64,000 nucleotides of DNA, from the NCBI GenBank assembly GCA_963715485.1, contig OY970244.1, positions 2,046,001 through 2,110,000 of the forward strand. Reading direction: 5' to 3'. Origin of the DNA: SG8-30 sp963715485 (GTDB taxonomy: Bacteria > Pseudomonadota > Gammaproteobacteria > Steroidobacterales > Steroidobacteraceae). Below are positions 52,132 through 61,309 of the stretch, in pieces (within the stretch, counting starts at the first letter, position 1; each line of letters opens with the position of its first letter). The notes under the pieces were generated by a model. The model ran no database searches, was not told the DNA's origin, and saw only the letters and a list, made by a program, of their open reading frames with translations. Position numbers and translations under genes: made by a program.

Positions 52132-53547
52132 TTGCTGGATCTCAGGACCTTTCTCGATGCGCACGCGGGGGCACTGCTCGTCATCGGCGATGCAGTGGAT
52201 TCGCGCCATGCCCTGACTGCCTTGCAGCACCGGCTGGATGCCACGGGCCGCTATCCGGTGATCTTCGCGCGCAAGGTCAGGCGGGACGACGGAACTTTCA
52301 GCGGTATACCCGTGGTGAACAATCTCACGGCCAGCCGCGAACTCGTCGCCGCGGCTCTAGGACTGGGGAATCATCGTTCGAGCGCCGCATGGTTTTCGCA
52401 GCGCGCTTCGACCCCGGTCGCGCCGTCCGTCATCTCTCCTGCCGAAGCCCCGGTCAGACAGGTCATTCGACAGGGCGATTCTGCGGACCTGCTGCACCTG
52501 CCGGTATTGACCCAGCATGAGCTCGAACCCGGCCCTTACCTGACGGCAGCCCATGCCACGACGCGCGATCCGGATAGCGGTGTGGACAACACGGCGATCC
52601 AGCGTTGCTGGGTCCGCGGTTCCCGCTCGATGACCTGGTTCCCCTATCCCTCGTCCCACAATTTCCTGAACCTCCAGAAGTACTGGGCGCGCGGCCAGGC
52701 TTGTCCGGTCGCGTTCTGGATTGGTCATCATCCGGCGGTCCTGATGGGCACCCAGGCCAAGCTGGCTTATCCCCAGAGCCATTGGGAAGCGGCGGGCGGG
52801 GTCATCGGCGAACCGCTGCGCATTGTTCCGACGGTGACTCACGGGGACCGGGTCATGGTCCCGGCTGACGCCGAAATAGTGGTCGAGGGCTTTGCCCAGC
52901 CGCAACGAACCAGCCCGGATGGTCCGTTTGGCGAGTACACCGGATATCTCGGCCCGGAGGTCAGTGCGCCACTGGTCGACGTCACCTGCATCACCATGCG
53001 CAGCGATGCGATATACCACGACTATGGCTCCGGCCTGACAGATATGCTGGTGCCGGACAACATGGCGATGGAGGGCAAGCTGCATGGCATGACTCACGCC
53101 GTGGCACCCTCAATCGTCAATGTACACGTACCTGCATCCGGACGACGTTTCCATGCCTACCTGCAGTTGCGTGAGCCGCAACGCGGCGAGGCACGCGATG
53201 CGCTACTCGCGGCACTGGCGTACCGGCGGGTAAAGACCGTGATCGCGGTGGACGAAGATGTCGATATCTTCTCGCCGGACGAAATGCTCTGGGCGCTGGC
53301 GACCCGCGTTCAGTGGTCCCGCGATTCCTTTACGCTCGACGGACTGTCTACCTCCACCCTGGATCCGTCGCTGGCCAGCGGCGCCCAGACTGGCTCCAAG
53401 CTTGGCGTCGACGCGACCCTTCCGCCGCGCGACCGCCCGGGTGGACCCCGACCAGTGCCGCCCCGGGCAACGGTACCTGCTGCCGCGCTCGAACGGGCCG
53501 GGCAACTGCTTGCCGGCCTCGACGACAGTGCGTGGCCACGCCAATGA
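52132..53547 (+). CDS. UbiD-family (de)carboxylase
   Basis: A 471-residue prenylated-FMN enzyme of the UbiD family, which decarboxylates aromatic or alpha,beta-unsaturated acids. The family core is visible: NTAIQRCWVRG, FWIGHHPAVLMGTQAKLAY, the Glu of VPADAEIVVEGFAQP and the SPDGPFGEYTGYLG loop (commonly EGPFGEYTGY) with its Glu. The only start fitting the N-terminus is TTG 52132. No UbiX flavin prenyltransferase lies in the window, so the cofactor must be supplied from elsewhere. Confidence 0.88.
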   Translation: MLDLRTFLDAHAGALLVIGDAVDSRHALTALQHRLDATGRYPVIFARKVRRDDGTFSGIPVVNNLTASRELVAAALGLGNHRSSAAWFSQRASTPVAPSVISPAEAPVRQVIRQGDSADLLHLPVLTQHELEPGPYLTAAHATTRDPDSGVDNTAIQRCWVRGSRSMTWFPYPSSHNFLNLQKYWARGQACPVAFWIGHHPAVLMGTQAKLAYPQSHWEAAGGVIGEPLRIVPTVTHGDRVMVPADAEIVVEGFAQPQRTSPDGPFGEYTGYLGPEVSAPLVDVTCITMRSDAIYHDYGSGLTDMLVPDNMAMEGKLHGMTHAVAPSIVNVHVPASGRRFHAYLQLREPQRGEARDALLAALAYRRVKTVIAVDEDVDIFSPDEMLWALATRVQWSRDSFTLDGLSTSTLDPSLASGAQTGSKLGVDATLPPRDRPGGPRPVPPRATVPAAALERAGQLLAGLDDSAWPRQ

Positions 53548-53631
53548 GGGCGCTGGTTCCTGTCCGGTACCGGCGGGTCCGACGGCGGCGGCTGGCTCAA
53601 TCCGACACGCCAACCACGAGAAGGGGAACAC

Positions 53632-54348
53632 ATGAGTGAGTTGATGAAACAGGCTGAGTTTTTCGCCGCGCTGGAGGCGGCCCGTCAGCCGAGGCATGGT
53701 GGCGGACACCCGTTCAGCAGGGCCTGGGCCGATGGCGAGCTCTCCCGCGAACAACTGGGAAAGTGGGCGATCCAGCACTTTTACTATATCGACGCGGTGC
53801 CGCAGCAATTCGCTGCCCTTTACGCGCGCCTGCCCGACCTGGATGCACGCCAGCACCTGCTGGAGAACCTGCTCGGCGAAGAAATGCCGGCGAGCCCGGG
53901 CAAGCGCCACCCGGATCTGTGCGCGAAATTCGCCAGAGCCTGCGGCGTGCCGCAGGAGACCCTGCTTTCCGCCGAGGACGGCGGCAAGGTACTGCCGACC
54001 ACCCGCGCAATGCGCTCATGGGTGTGGGAGCTCGCGACCGTACGCACGCTGGGCGAAGCCTGCGCCGGAATCATGGTCGCGCTGGAGGGGCAGCTGCCGA
54101 CCCTGTATCCGAAGTACGTCAAAGCCATGCGAAAGATGGGTTTTTCTGACGATGACATGGAATTCTTCCATGTCCACATCGAAGGCGATGTTGAGCATGC
54201 GCATGTCGGGCTCGAGCTGACGGCTCGATACGCGACCACGGCGGAACTGCAACGCCGGGCAGTCGCTGCGGTACATGCCTCCGCACAGGTTCGCTACAGC
54301 ATGCTGGACGGCATCTACGATGCAATCGTGCTGAAGAATGCAGCCTGA
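53632..54348 (+). CDS. Haem-oxygenase-like diiron protein (TenA/PqqC/CADD-like)
   Basis: A 238-residue all-helical protein. HFYYIDAVPQQFAAL, ENLLGEEMP and the ligand helix H182-x3-D186-x2-H189 (in HVHIEGDVEHAH) match the haem-oxygenase-like diiron oxidase pattern seen in CADD and UndA, with a further Glu in VALEGQLP near residue 152. PqqC-like cofactor-free oxidase is the alternative. It lies 84 bp after ubiD and overlaps the SDR gene, so it should act on the same substrate. No pqq genes are nearby. Confidence 0.8.
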   Translation: MSELMKQAEFFAALEAARQPRHGGGHPFSRAWADGELSREQLGKWAIQHFYYIDAVPQQFAALYARLPDLDARQHLLENLLGEEMPASPGKRHPDLCAKFARACGVPQETLLSAEDGGKVLPTTRAMRSWVWELATVRTLGEACAGIMVALEGQLPTLYPKYVKAMRKMGFSDDDMEFFHVHIEGDVEHAHVGLELTARYATTAELQRRAVAAVHASAQVRYSMLDGIYDAIVLKNAA

Positions 54349-55063
54349 GGACCGCATTGCCTGGGTCACCGGAGCCGCCGGCGGCATCGGCCTCTCCACC
54401 GTCGCGCAGCTGGCGCGTGGTGGATTCCTCGTGCTGGCCACCGACCGGGACACCGGCGACAGGGAGGGCGAGCGGAATGTCGAGTGGTCGCAACTGGACG
54501 TGACCGACGAGTGCGCGGTGACGTCGGCGGCCGCGGATGTCAGGCGGCGCCATGGCAGGCTCGACGCGATGGTACACCTTGCCGGCCGTGTCGGGCGCGG
54601 CCCGCTGGCTAGTCAGTCTCTAGACGAGTGGAACGAAGGTCTGGAAGTCAACCTGACGAGTGCATTTCTGGTTGCCAGGGCGGCATTGCCGCTGCTCAGA
54701 GCCGGCCGCAATGCGGGTCTGGTGCTGATGTCGTCGATAAACGGCCTGAATGGCGGCAGTGCCCTGTCGGGTCCTGCGTACGCGGTCGCCAAGGCCGGCA
54801 TCATCAACCTGACTCGCTACCTTGCCAAGGAGTGGGCCGACGTGGGTATCCGCGTGAACTGTGTCGCACCCGGTCCGGTCGATACGCCCATGCTCGCGCG
54901 GCTCGATTCTGCGACGGTGGAACGCCTGGTTGCGGCCAGTCCGCTCGGACGGCTTGCGACTGCGGATGAAGTCGCCTCCACGATCGTTCGCCTGTGCGGC
55001 GTATCGGGTTCATTCCTCACGGGCACGGTCCAGAACGTCAGCGGCGGCATGGTGCTGGACTGA
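54338..55063 (+). CDS. Short-chain dehydrogenase/reductase
   Basis: A 241-residue classical SDR. TGAAGGIG is the cofactor loop, a Ser in VLMSSINGLNGG and Y-x3-K in GPAYAVAKAG form the catalytic site, and RVNCVAPGPVDTPM follows. It overlaps the diiron gene by 11 bp. The residues after strand 2 (ATDRDTGDR) suggest NAD rather than NADP, but this is weak evidence. Confidence 0.92.
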   Translation: MQPEDRIAWVTGAAGGIGLSTVAQLARGGFLVLATDRDTGDREGERNVEWSQLDVTDECAVTSAAADVRRRHGRLDAMVHLAGRVGRGPLASQSLDEWNEGLEVNLTSAFLVARAALPLLRAGRNAGLVLMSSINGLNGGSALSGPAYAVAKAGIINLTRYLAKEWADVGIRVNCVAPGPVDTPMLARLDSATVERLVAASPLGRLATADEVASTIVRLCGVSGSFLTGTVQNVSGGMVLD

Positions 55064-55064
55064 T

Positions 55065-55865
55065 ATGGCGCGGCATCTTCACGGCCCGGCGATCGCACCA
55101 CAGCCCGTGAGCCGGCAGCTGCGGTCGCCCAGGTACCACCAGGTCTACGTCGCGTTGCGCGGCTGGATTGGCGACGGCACGTTTGCGCCAGGCGCCCGCA
55201 TTCCGACCGAGCCCGAACTGTGCGAAGCCTTCGCTGTGTCACGCATCACCATCCGTCGGGCGATCGACGATCTGGTGGCCGAAGGGCTCGTCGTGCGCCG
55301 GCAGGGCAGCGGCACCTACGTTCCGGTGGAAGCCGGCGAGCTGCCTGTGGCGCTCGATTTGCGCGAGATGACGACCCGTGTCGCCAACATCGGCCGGACT
55401 ACCAAGGTGGCCGACTTGCGGGTGGAGTGGGTGGCGCCGGACCAGGCTACGCGCGCCTTGCTCGATCTCGAGGCAACGGCGCTGGTTCACAAGTCGGTGC
55501 GTGTCCGGACACGGGGCAGCAACCGGCTCGGCATCATTACGGCCTGGGTGCGCGAGAACGTAGGCCGGCAACTACGCCTGGCCGACCTGAGGCAGGGGAC
55601 CGTGCTCGAGGCGATCGAGCGCGCCGGAGTGGAGATCGAGTCAGCCGACCAGACGATCGGCGCAACGCTCGCCGGGATCGACGCAGCGCGTGCGCTACGG
55701 GTGCCGGCAGGCGTGCCTCTGGTACGCATCGAGAGAATAGTGCGTTCGACCGGAGGACAGCCCATCGAGAGGGTCGAGGCCCTGTGGCGGGCAGATGCGT
55801 ACCAGTACCACATGCGCCTGACCCGTGTGCGACGCGGCGAACTCGCCGGATGGGTGGCCGATTGA
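55065..55865 (+). CDS. GntR-family regulator, HutC/UTRA subfamily
   Basis: A 266-residue regulator with an N-terminal GntR wHTH (FAPGARIPTEPELCEAFAVSRITIRRAIDDLVAEGLVVRRQGSGTYV) and a C-terminal UTRA effector domain ending in ERVEALWRADAYQYHMRL. ATG 55065 begins 1 bp after the SDR stop. It probably controls the ubiD-to-MFS operon and perhaps the divergent aldehyde dehydrogenase pair. The palindrome at 52080 is a candidate site. Confidence 0.88.
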   Translation: MARHLHGPAIAPQPVSRQLRSPRYHQVYVALRGWIGDGTFAPGARIPTEPELCEAFAVSRITIRRAIDDLVAEGLVVRRQGSGTYVPVEAGELPVALDLREMTTRVANIGRTTKVADLRVEWVAPDQATRALLDLEATALVHKSVRVRTRGSNRLGIITAWVRENVGRQLRLADLRQGTVLEAIERAGVEIESADQTIGATLAGIDAARALRVPAGVPLVRIERIVRSTGGQPIERVEALWRADAYQYHMRLTRVRRGELAGWVAD

Positions 55866-55872
55866 CGGGGAG

Positions 55873-57252
55873 ATGCCGTTGACCCGACTTCCGGGCGAGC
55901 CCGGGCCGTCACGCTGGTGGCAACAGAAGCGCTGGTGGGTTGCCATCATGCTGCTGACGGTCACGATGATCAGCTACGTGGACCGCCTTGCATTGTCGGT
56001 CGCCGCGCCGCTGCTCAAGCGGGAGTTCGACTTCTCCAACGAGCAGTATGGCCGGATCACGCTCGGATTCCTGCTGATGTATGGCGCCGGCCAACTGCTG
56101 CTAGGTCCGGTGATCGACCGGCTGGGCAGCAAGCGTTCGCTGTCGCTGGCGGTCGTCTGGTGGAGCGTCGCTTCGATCCTGCATGCGTTCGGCAGGGGAG
56201 TATGGAGTTTCTTCGGTGCCCGGGCCTTCCTCGGCATGACCGAGTCGGTGAACTTCCCAGGCGCATTCAAGGTCGTGGCCGAGTGGTTCCCCAGAGCGGA
56301 GCGAAGCCTGGCCTCGGGTTTCATCACTGCTGGCACCGGAATCGGTGCCATCATCGCGCCGCCGCTGATCGCATCGCTGATTCACCTGTTCGATCACCTG
56401 CACGCGATCGGGCTCTCGCCGCTCGTGGGCTGGCGCGCGGCATTCATCGTTCCCGGGCTGATGGGTTTCGTCTGGGTGTGGATATGGAAGCGTCACTTTC
56501 ACCCGCCTGAGGACCATCCGTCGATCTCCGACGCGGAGCGTCGGCTGATCCTGGTCGATCGCGCGCCGCCCGCGACTACTGATCCGGCGAATGTGCAGGT
56601 GGGCACCCCATTCGGGACGTACTTCGGCGATCTTGCTCGCCACCTTCGGTTTCGCGAGACCTGGGGACTCATCCTCGCCCGGTTCAGTGGCGACGGCGCC
56701 TTTTATTTCTTTGCATTCTGGATTCCGCTTTACCTGCGCGACCAGCGCGGATTCTCCATGCTTGAGATCGCCTGGGCCGCGGCGCTGCCATTCGTCTTCG
56801 CCGACATTGGCTCCCTCGCAGGTGGCTGGGCCGGGCAGCACCTGATCCGGCGCGGTCTGAGCGTCAATGACTCGCGCAAGCTGATGATCTGGGCGGGCGC
56901 GTTGCTGGTCCCGCTTGCCTTGCCTGCCGTCTATGTAGGCTCCGGCGCGCTTGCCGTTATCTTGATGGGAATGGGTATCTTCGCCATCCAGGTCAAGTCC
57001 GCATCCCTGTTCGCGGTGCCCGGCGACGTGTTCCCCAGCCGGGATGTCGCGACCGTGTGGGGCATGAGTGGCGCGGCGGGCAGCGTGGCGGCGGCCCTGT
57101 CGCAGCCGGTGATTGGCTTCATCATCGATCGAACCGGTTCCTACGAAATCGTCTTCATGCTGGTCTCATCCATGCACATTGTTTCGGCACTGTGTGTGAC
57201 GTTGCTGATTCCCCGGATTGAGCCGCTAGCGCTTGCCAGAAGAGAACCTTGA
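55873..57252 (+). CDS. MFS transporter, anion:cation symporter (ACS)-like
   Basis: About 459 residues with 12 membrane helices. YVDRLALSVAAPLLKREFDFSNEQYG and DRLGSKRSLSL are characteristic of ACS-family importers of organic acids such as hexuronates, 4-hydroxyphenylacetate or phthalate. ATG 55873 is only weakly supported; TTG 55879 has better spacing from GGGGAG. The position in the ubiD operon marks it as the likely uptake system for the acid degraded there. Confidence 0.88.
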   Translation: MPLTRLPGEPGPSRWWQQKRWWVAIMLLTVTMISYVDRLALSVAAPLLKREFDFSNEQYGRITLGFLLMYGAGQLLLGPVIDRLGSKRSLSLAVVWWSVASILHAFGRGVWSFFGARAFLGMTESVNFPGAFKVVAEWFPRAERSLASGFITAGTGIGAIIAPPLIASLIHLFDHLHAIGLSPLVGWRAAFIVPGLMGFVWVWIWKRHFHPPEDHPSISDAERRLILVDRAPPATTDPANVQVGTPFGTYFGDLARHLRFRETWGLILARFSGDGAFYFFAFWIPLYLRDQRGFSMLEIAWAAALPFVFADIGSLAGGWAGQHLIRRGLSVNDSRKLMIWAGALLVPLALPAVYVGSGALAVILMGMGIFAIQVKSASLFAVPGDVFPSRDVATVWGMSGAAGSVAAALSQPVIGFIIDRTGSYEIVFMLVSSMHIVSALCVTLLIPRIEPLALARREP

Positions 57253-57254
57253 AC

Positions 57255-58013
57255 ATGAAAACCTTCGCCATGATTGCCGCCATGCTGGTCGTCCCGGCTG
57301 CGCACTCCCAGGGCGCCTTGCCGGAGCATGCCACTCCGCTTCAGATTATCGAGTGGGCTACCGCGCGAGCCGGCGGCGAGCAATGGCTGCATGCGCGCAG
57401 CAATCGCATGGAAGGATGGGCGGAGCTGTGTCGTGATGGCAGGGCAGACCAGTGCGTTCGGGCTGACAGTTACGTCATGCATCGCCTGTACCCGACGGAC
57501 CTGGATGCAGCCCATGCCGGGACCGGCAAGTTCCGGCTCGATGCCCTCGAATCGGATCGTGTCATCTTCCGCATAAGCTTCGACGGCCAGCATTCCTACG
57601 ACCAGGATGGCCCGCTCCCTCCTGCACGCGCGGCCGACAGCGAGGCCAGCGCCTTCGGGTTCAGCGCCATTCGTTTCGCGACCCGGCCTGGCTTTGCGCT
57701 GCTGCGACTGACGGACGACAGCGTGGACGGCCATCCCTGCTATATTCTGCGGATCACGGATCCCGCGGGTTCCCACACAATTTTCGGAATTGACAGGGAA
57801 AGCGCCTACATTCGCCTCGCCGCCTGGGACACGCCGCGTGGCTGGCACCAGCGACTCTATTCCGATTTCTATTGGGTGCCTGACCCGGGTTTCCTGCAGC
57901 CCGGACGGGTGCGGCTGTATTACGCCGGCGCCAAGACTGTGGACATCCGCTGGACCTCAGCGACGCTCAATCAGGAAATTGCCGACGAGTTCTTCGTGCT
58001 TGGCGCCAAATGA
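57255..58013 (+). CDS. Secreted hypothetical protein
   Basis: A 252-residue precursor with signal peptide (FAMIAAMLVVPAAHS, cleavage before QG). The mature part has two Cys near residues 60-70 (LCRDGRADQC) and a third in GHPCYILRI, and beta-rich segments (RLYSDFYWVPDPGFLQPGRVRLYY). It resembles periplasmic lipocalin- or outer-membrane-lipid-type folds only loosely. ATG 57255 follows the MFS stop directly, so it is the last gene of the operon. The function is unknown. Confidence 0.65.
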   Translation: MKTFAMIAAMLVVPAAHSQGALPEHATPLQIIEWATARAGGEQWLHARSNRMEGWAELCRDGRADQCVRADSYVMHRLYPTDLDAAHAGTGKFRLDALESDRVIFRISFDGQHSYDQDGPLPPARAADSEASAFGFSAIRFATRPGFALLRLTDDSVDGHPCYILRITDPAGSHTIFGIDRESAYIRLAAWDTPRGWHQRLYSDFYWVPDPGFLQPGRVRLYYAGAKTVDIRWTSATLNQEIADEFFVLGAK

Positions 58014-58056
58014 AGCGCCTCGGAGGATTTCGGCGGATCAGCGTCAGGGCAGAGGG

Positions 58057-58067
58057 TTGTATACAAT
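58057..58067 (+). promoter_or_regulatory. TGTATACA operator upstream of the dihydropyrimidinase-like gene
   Basis: TTGTATACAAT (58057-58067) contains the TGTATACA palindrome (58058-58065) and a -10-like TACAAT (58062-58067), 110 bp before ATG 58177. It matches the three sites near 34.5 and 41.5 kb. Confidence 0.6.
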
Positions 58068-58176
58068 GACGGCCATGCAGTCGGCTGCCGACGCAAACAC
58101 GGTGATTGGCCAACATCGCCCGATTAGGCAGCCGCAATCTTGCGGAAATGGAGCTGGATAGCCAAGGGGTCAGGTC

Positions 58177-59646
58177 ATGTCGAACAGTCAATACGATTTA
58201 CTGATCAGGAACGTCCGCGTCGTACGTCCGTTGCAGACCCAGGTCGAGACCCTGGACATCGCGGTCAAGGACGGCAAGGTCGCGCGGGTCGCGCCCGGAA
58301 TCGCGGCCGGGTCAGCCGCCGAGGTCGTTGACGGCAATGGGCGGCTGGCATTCCCGGGACTGGTCGATCCGCATATGCACTGCGGGATCTACTCGCCGCT
58401 CGCCGAGGACGCCGTGACGGAGAGCCGCGCTGCAGCCCAGGGCGGCGTGACTTCCAGTCTCAATTACTTCCGCACTGGCCACTACTATCTGAACAAGGGC
58501 GGGCCTTACGCCGATTTCTTTCCAGAGGTGCTTGCCATTTCCGATGGCAAGTTCCATGTCGATTACGGCTTTCACCTTGCGCCGATGGACGCGACGCACA
58601 TTGGCGAGATCCCCGCGCTGATCGACAAGCACGGTGTCACCTCGTTCAAGATCTACATGTTCTATGGGGGCTACGGACTGCATGGTGCGTCCAGCCACCA
58701 GCATGAGTTCCTCATGATCGACGAGGAAGAAAAGTACGACATCGCGCATTTCGAGTTTGTCATGCGCGGGATACAGCGTGCCATGCAGCAGTATCCGGAC
58801 AAGAAGGATGTCATTTCGCTGTCCCTGCACTGCGAAACCGCCGAGATCATGGCGGCCTATACCAAGCTGGTGCAGCAGGAGGGAAAGCTGAAGGGGCTTC
58901 GCGCCTACAGCGCCGCCCGGCCGCCCCACAGCGAGGGTCTGGCGATCTGTATCGCCTCATATCTGGCTCACGAAACGGAATGTGCGAACATCAATCTCCT
59001 TCACCTTACCTCGCGCAAGGCTGTTGAGGCAGCGCTGAAGATGGCCGAGGCTTTTCCACACGTGAACTTCCGTCGCGAGGTGACCATTGGCCACCTGGTC
59101 CTCGATTACGATGTACCCACGCAGGTACTGGCCAAGGTCAACCCGCCGATTCGTTCGCGAGAGGATGTCGAGTATCTCTGGCAGACCCTGCTCGACGGAA
59201 AGCTCGACTGGGTATGCAGCGACCATGCCTGCTGTCGCCATGAGATGAAGGTCAGCGGCGACAAGCCTGACGAGATATTCCTGGCGAAGAGCGGCTTTGG
59301 TGGGACTGAATACCTGCTGTCTGGTCTGCACAGCGAGGGCCGCAAGCGCGGGCTTTCGCTCAACCGGATGGCCGAGCTTTCATCGTGGAATGCGGCGCGC
59401 CGATTCGGGCTGGCTGCCAAGGGCGATATCGCACCGGGATTCGACGCGGACATTGTGCTGTTCGATCCGGACGTCACCTTTACGGTCCGTGCGGCCGAGT
59501 CGGAATCGACTCAGGGCTATACCCCGTTTGAGGGGCAGGAACTGGACGGCAAGGTGACTGACACCTTCCTTCGCGGTCAGCTGGTCTATCAGGACGGGAA
59601 GATCGTTGGCCCGGCGCGTGGTAGGTACCTCAGCAGACCCTGCTGA
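58177..59646 (+). CDS. Dihydropyrimidinase/hydantoinase-type cyclic amidohydrolase
   Basis: A 489-residue metal-dependent amidohydrolase. The complete binuclear site is visible: H66-x-H68 in DPHMHCG, the carbamylated K158 (TSFKIYMFY), H218 (SLHCE), H276 (LLHLTS) and D349 (CSDHAC). The family opens cyclic amides and imides such as dihydropyrimidines and hydantoins. The glycine-rich YGGYGLHGASS loop is unusual. It stands alone, but its promoter carries the same operator as the HyuAB/amidase locus 16-24 kb away. Confidence 0.88.
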   Translation: MSNSQYDLLIRNVRVVRPLQTQVETLDIAVKDGKVARVAPGIAAGSAAEVVDGNGRLAFPGLVDPHMHCGIYSPLAEDAVTESRAAAQGGVTSSLNYFRTGHYYLNKGGPYADFFPEVLAISDGKFHVDYGFHLAPMDATHIGEIPALIDKHGVTSFKIYMFYGGYGLHGASSHQHEFLMIDEEEKYDIAHFEFVMRGIQRAMQQYPDKKDVISLSLHCETAEIMAAYTKLVQQEGKLKGLRAYSAARPPHSEGLAICIASYLAHETECANINLLHLTSRKAVEAALKMAEAFPHVNFRREVTIGHLVLDYDVPTQVLAKVNPPIRSREDVEYLWQTLLDGKLDWVCSDHACCRHEMKVSGDKPDEIFLAKSGFGGTEYLLSGLHSEGRKRGLSLNRMAELSSWNAARRFGLAAKGDIAPGFDADIVLFDPDVTFTVRAAESESTQGYTPFEGQELDGKVTDTFLRGQLVYQDGKIVGPARGRYLSRPC

Positions 59647-59786
59647 AACACCGGGGTAGCGGGCAATTGAGACCGTGGCCACCGGATGGTCGCCTGGGGT
59701 CCGACCCCGGCAGCATCGGGCGCCGCGGGTGTCCCTGGCGCCTGTTCCTGTAACATTGCGTTTTCCCGAATCACAAGGAGCTCTTC

Positions 59787-60269
59787 ATGACAATCAAGGC
59801 TGGCGACAAGGTTCCCGCGGCGACCCTCAAGGTCATGACCAAGGACGGACCGGCGAATGCCACCACCGAGGAACTTTTCGGTTCCGGCAAGGTGGTTATG
59901 TTTTCGGTCCCGGGGGCGTTCACGCCGACCTGTAGCGCGCGGCACCTGCCCGGGTTTGTCGAGCAGGCTGGCGCGATCAGGGCCAAGGGCGTCGATCGCA
60001 TTGTTTGCATTGCGGTCAACGACGTCTTCGTGATGGATGCGTGGGGCAAATCGGCCCATGTCGGGGACAAGATCGTCATGGCGGCTGACGGCAACGGCGA
60101 GTTCACCGATGCACTGGGTCTGCCGCTCGATGCCACCGGCTTCGGGATGGGCAAGCGTGGCCAGCGCTTCGCAATGATTACCGAGAACGGCGTAGTCAAG
60201 TCGGTACACGTCGAGGCACCCGGCGAATTCAACGTATCGAGCGCGGAATTCGTCCTGGGGCAGCTGTAA
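59787..60269 (+). CDS. Peroxiredoxin, Prx5 type
   Basis: A 160-residue thiol peroxidase with the peroxidatic C49 in PGAFTPTCSARHLP. The Prx5 group reduces hydroperoxides using glutathione or glutaredoxin. AAGGAG lies 7 bp before ATG 59787. The 140-bp gap upstream holds no gene; a strong promoter was not identified. Confidence 0.93.
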   Translation: MTIKAGDKVPAATLKVMTKDGPANATTEELFGSGKVVMFSVPGAFTPTCSARHLPGFVEQAGAIRAKGVDRIVCIAVNDVFVMDAWGKSAHVGDKIVMAADGNGEFTDALGLPLDATGFGMGKRGQRFAMITENGVVKSVHVEAPGEFNVSSAEFVLGQL

Positions 60270-60284
60270 CCGGCTGTGCCACAC

Positions 60285-61292
60285 ATGAAGAACCGCAGGA
60301 TCCTGTTCGCGCGCACACCCTCCGGACTGCCTGTCCCGGAGGATTTCTCGTCCGATGAAGTGGCCGTTCCGGTACCCGGCGACGGCCAGTTCCTGTCGCG
60401 CACGATCTGGCTTTCGCTGGATCCGTACTACCGCAACGTCATGAAGGGGAGCCAGATCTACGCGGACCGTCTCAAGCCTGGCGACCCGATGGTCGGAGAG
60501 ACCGTCGCGCAGGTGGTCGAATCGCGGCATGAAGGCTTCGAGCCAGGTGACTATGTCACCGTCCGCAACGGCTGGCAGGGCCATGCGCTGTCGGACGGCA
60601 GCGGTGTCCGCAAGCTCAACCCGGCGCAGGCTCCTTTGTCTACCGCGCTCGGGGTGCTGGGCATGCCGGGGCTGACGGGCTACGCAGGGCTCGTCTACCT
60701 GGGCGAGCCGAAGCCGGGGCAGACCGTCGTGGTCTCGGCGGCGACCGGTCCGGTCGGCAGCACAGCCGGACAAGTCGCACGGTTGGTCGGGGCCCGCGCG
60801 GTCGGCATCGCCGGTTCCGACGACAAGTGCCGGTACGCTGTCGACGAACTTGGCTACGCTGCCTGCGTCAACCACCGGAACGGCGAGCTTCGCGCTCAGC
60901 TGAAGGCTGCTTGCCCTGACGGCATCGACGTCTACTTCGACAACGTCGGCGGCGACACCCTTACTGCCGTGCTGGCCAACCTTGCGCTGCATGCCCGCGT
61001 TGTCCTGTGCGGCATGATCGAGGCCTATAGCATGGACAAGCCACCGGCGGGACCCTTCCTCGGTCCCATAGTGGGTGCACGGGCCACGATGAAAGGCCTC
61101 GTCGTCTACGACTGGGCGCACAAGCAGCCTGAATTTTTCAGGGTCGTGAGCAAATGGATCCAAGAAGGATCCTTTCGCTACCGTGAGGACATCACCGACG
61201 GCCTTGAGAACGCACCCGATGCGTTCTGCCGCCTGATGCGCGGCGGCAATTTCGGCAAGGCACTGGTGCGCGTCGCGCCCGAGTCGATCTGA
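60285..61292 (+). CDS. NADP-dependent oxidoreductase, MDR family (CurA/LTB4DH-like)
   Basis: A 335-residue medium-chain reductase. LDPYYRNVMKG, GMPGLTGYAGL, the NADPH site ATGPVGSTAGQVARLVGARAVGI and DVYFDNVGGDTL are hallmarks of leukotriene-B4 12-hydroxydehydrogenase/CurA double-bond reductases. ATG 60285 is chosen; GTG 60276, three codons earlier, is possible. It follows the peroxiredoxin by 15 bp. Confidence 0.9.
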   Translation: MKNRRILFARTPSGLPVPEDFSSDEVAVPVPGDGQFLSRTIWLSLDPYYRNVMKGSQIYADRLKPGDPMVGETVAQVVESRHEGFEPGDYVTVRNGWQGHALSDGSGVRKLNPAQAPLSTALGVLGMPGLTGYAGLVYLGEPKPGQTVVVSAATGPVGSTAGQVARLVGARAVGIAGSDDKCRYAVDELGYAACVNHRNGELRAQLKAACPDGIDVYFDNVGGDTLTAVLANLALHARVVLCGMIEAYSMDKPPAGPFLGPIVGARATMKGLVVYDWAHKQPEFFRVVSKWIQEGSFRYREDITDGLENAPDAFCRLMRGGNFGKALVRVAPESI

Positions 61293-61309
61293 GGCAGGGG
61301 AGGGGCCGC

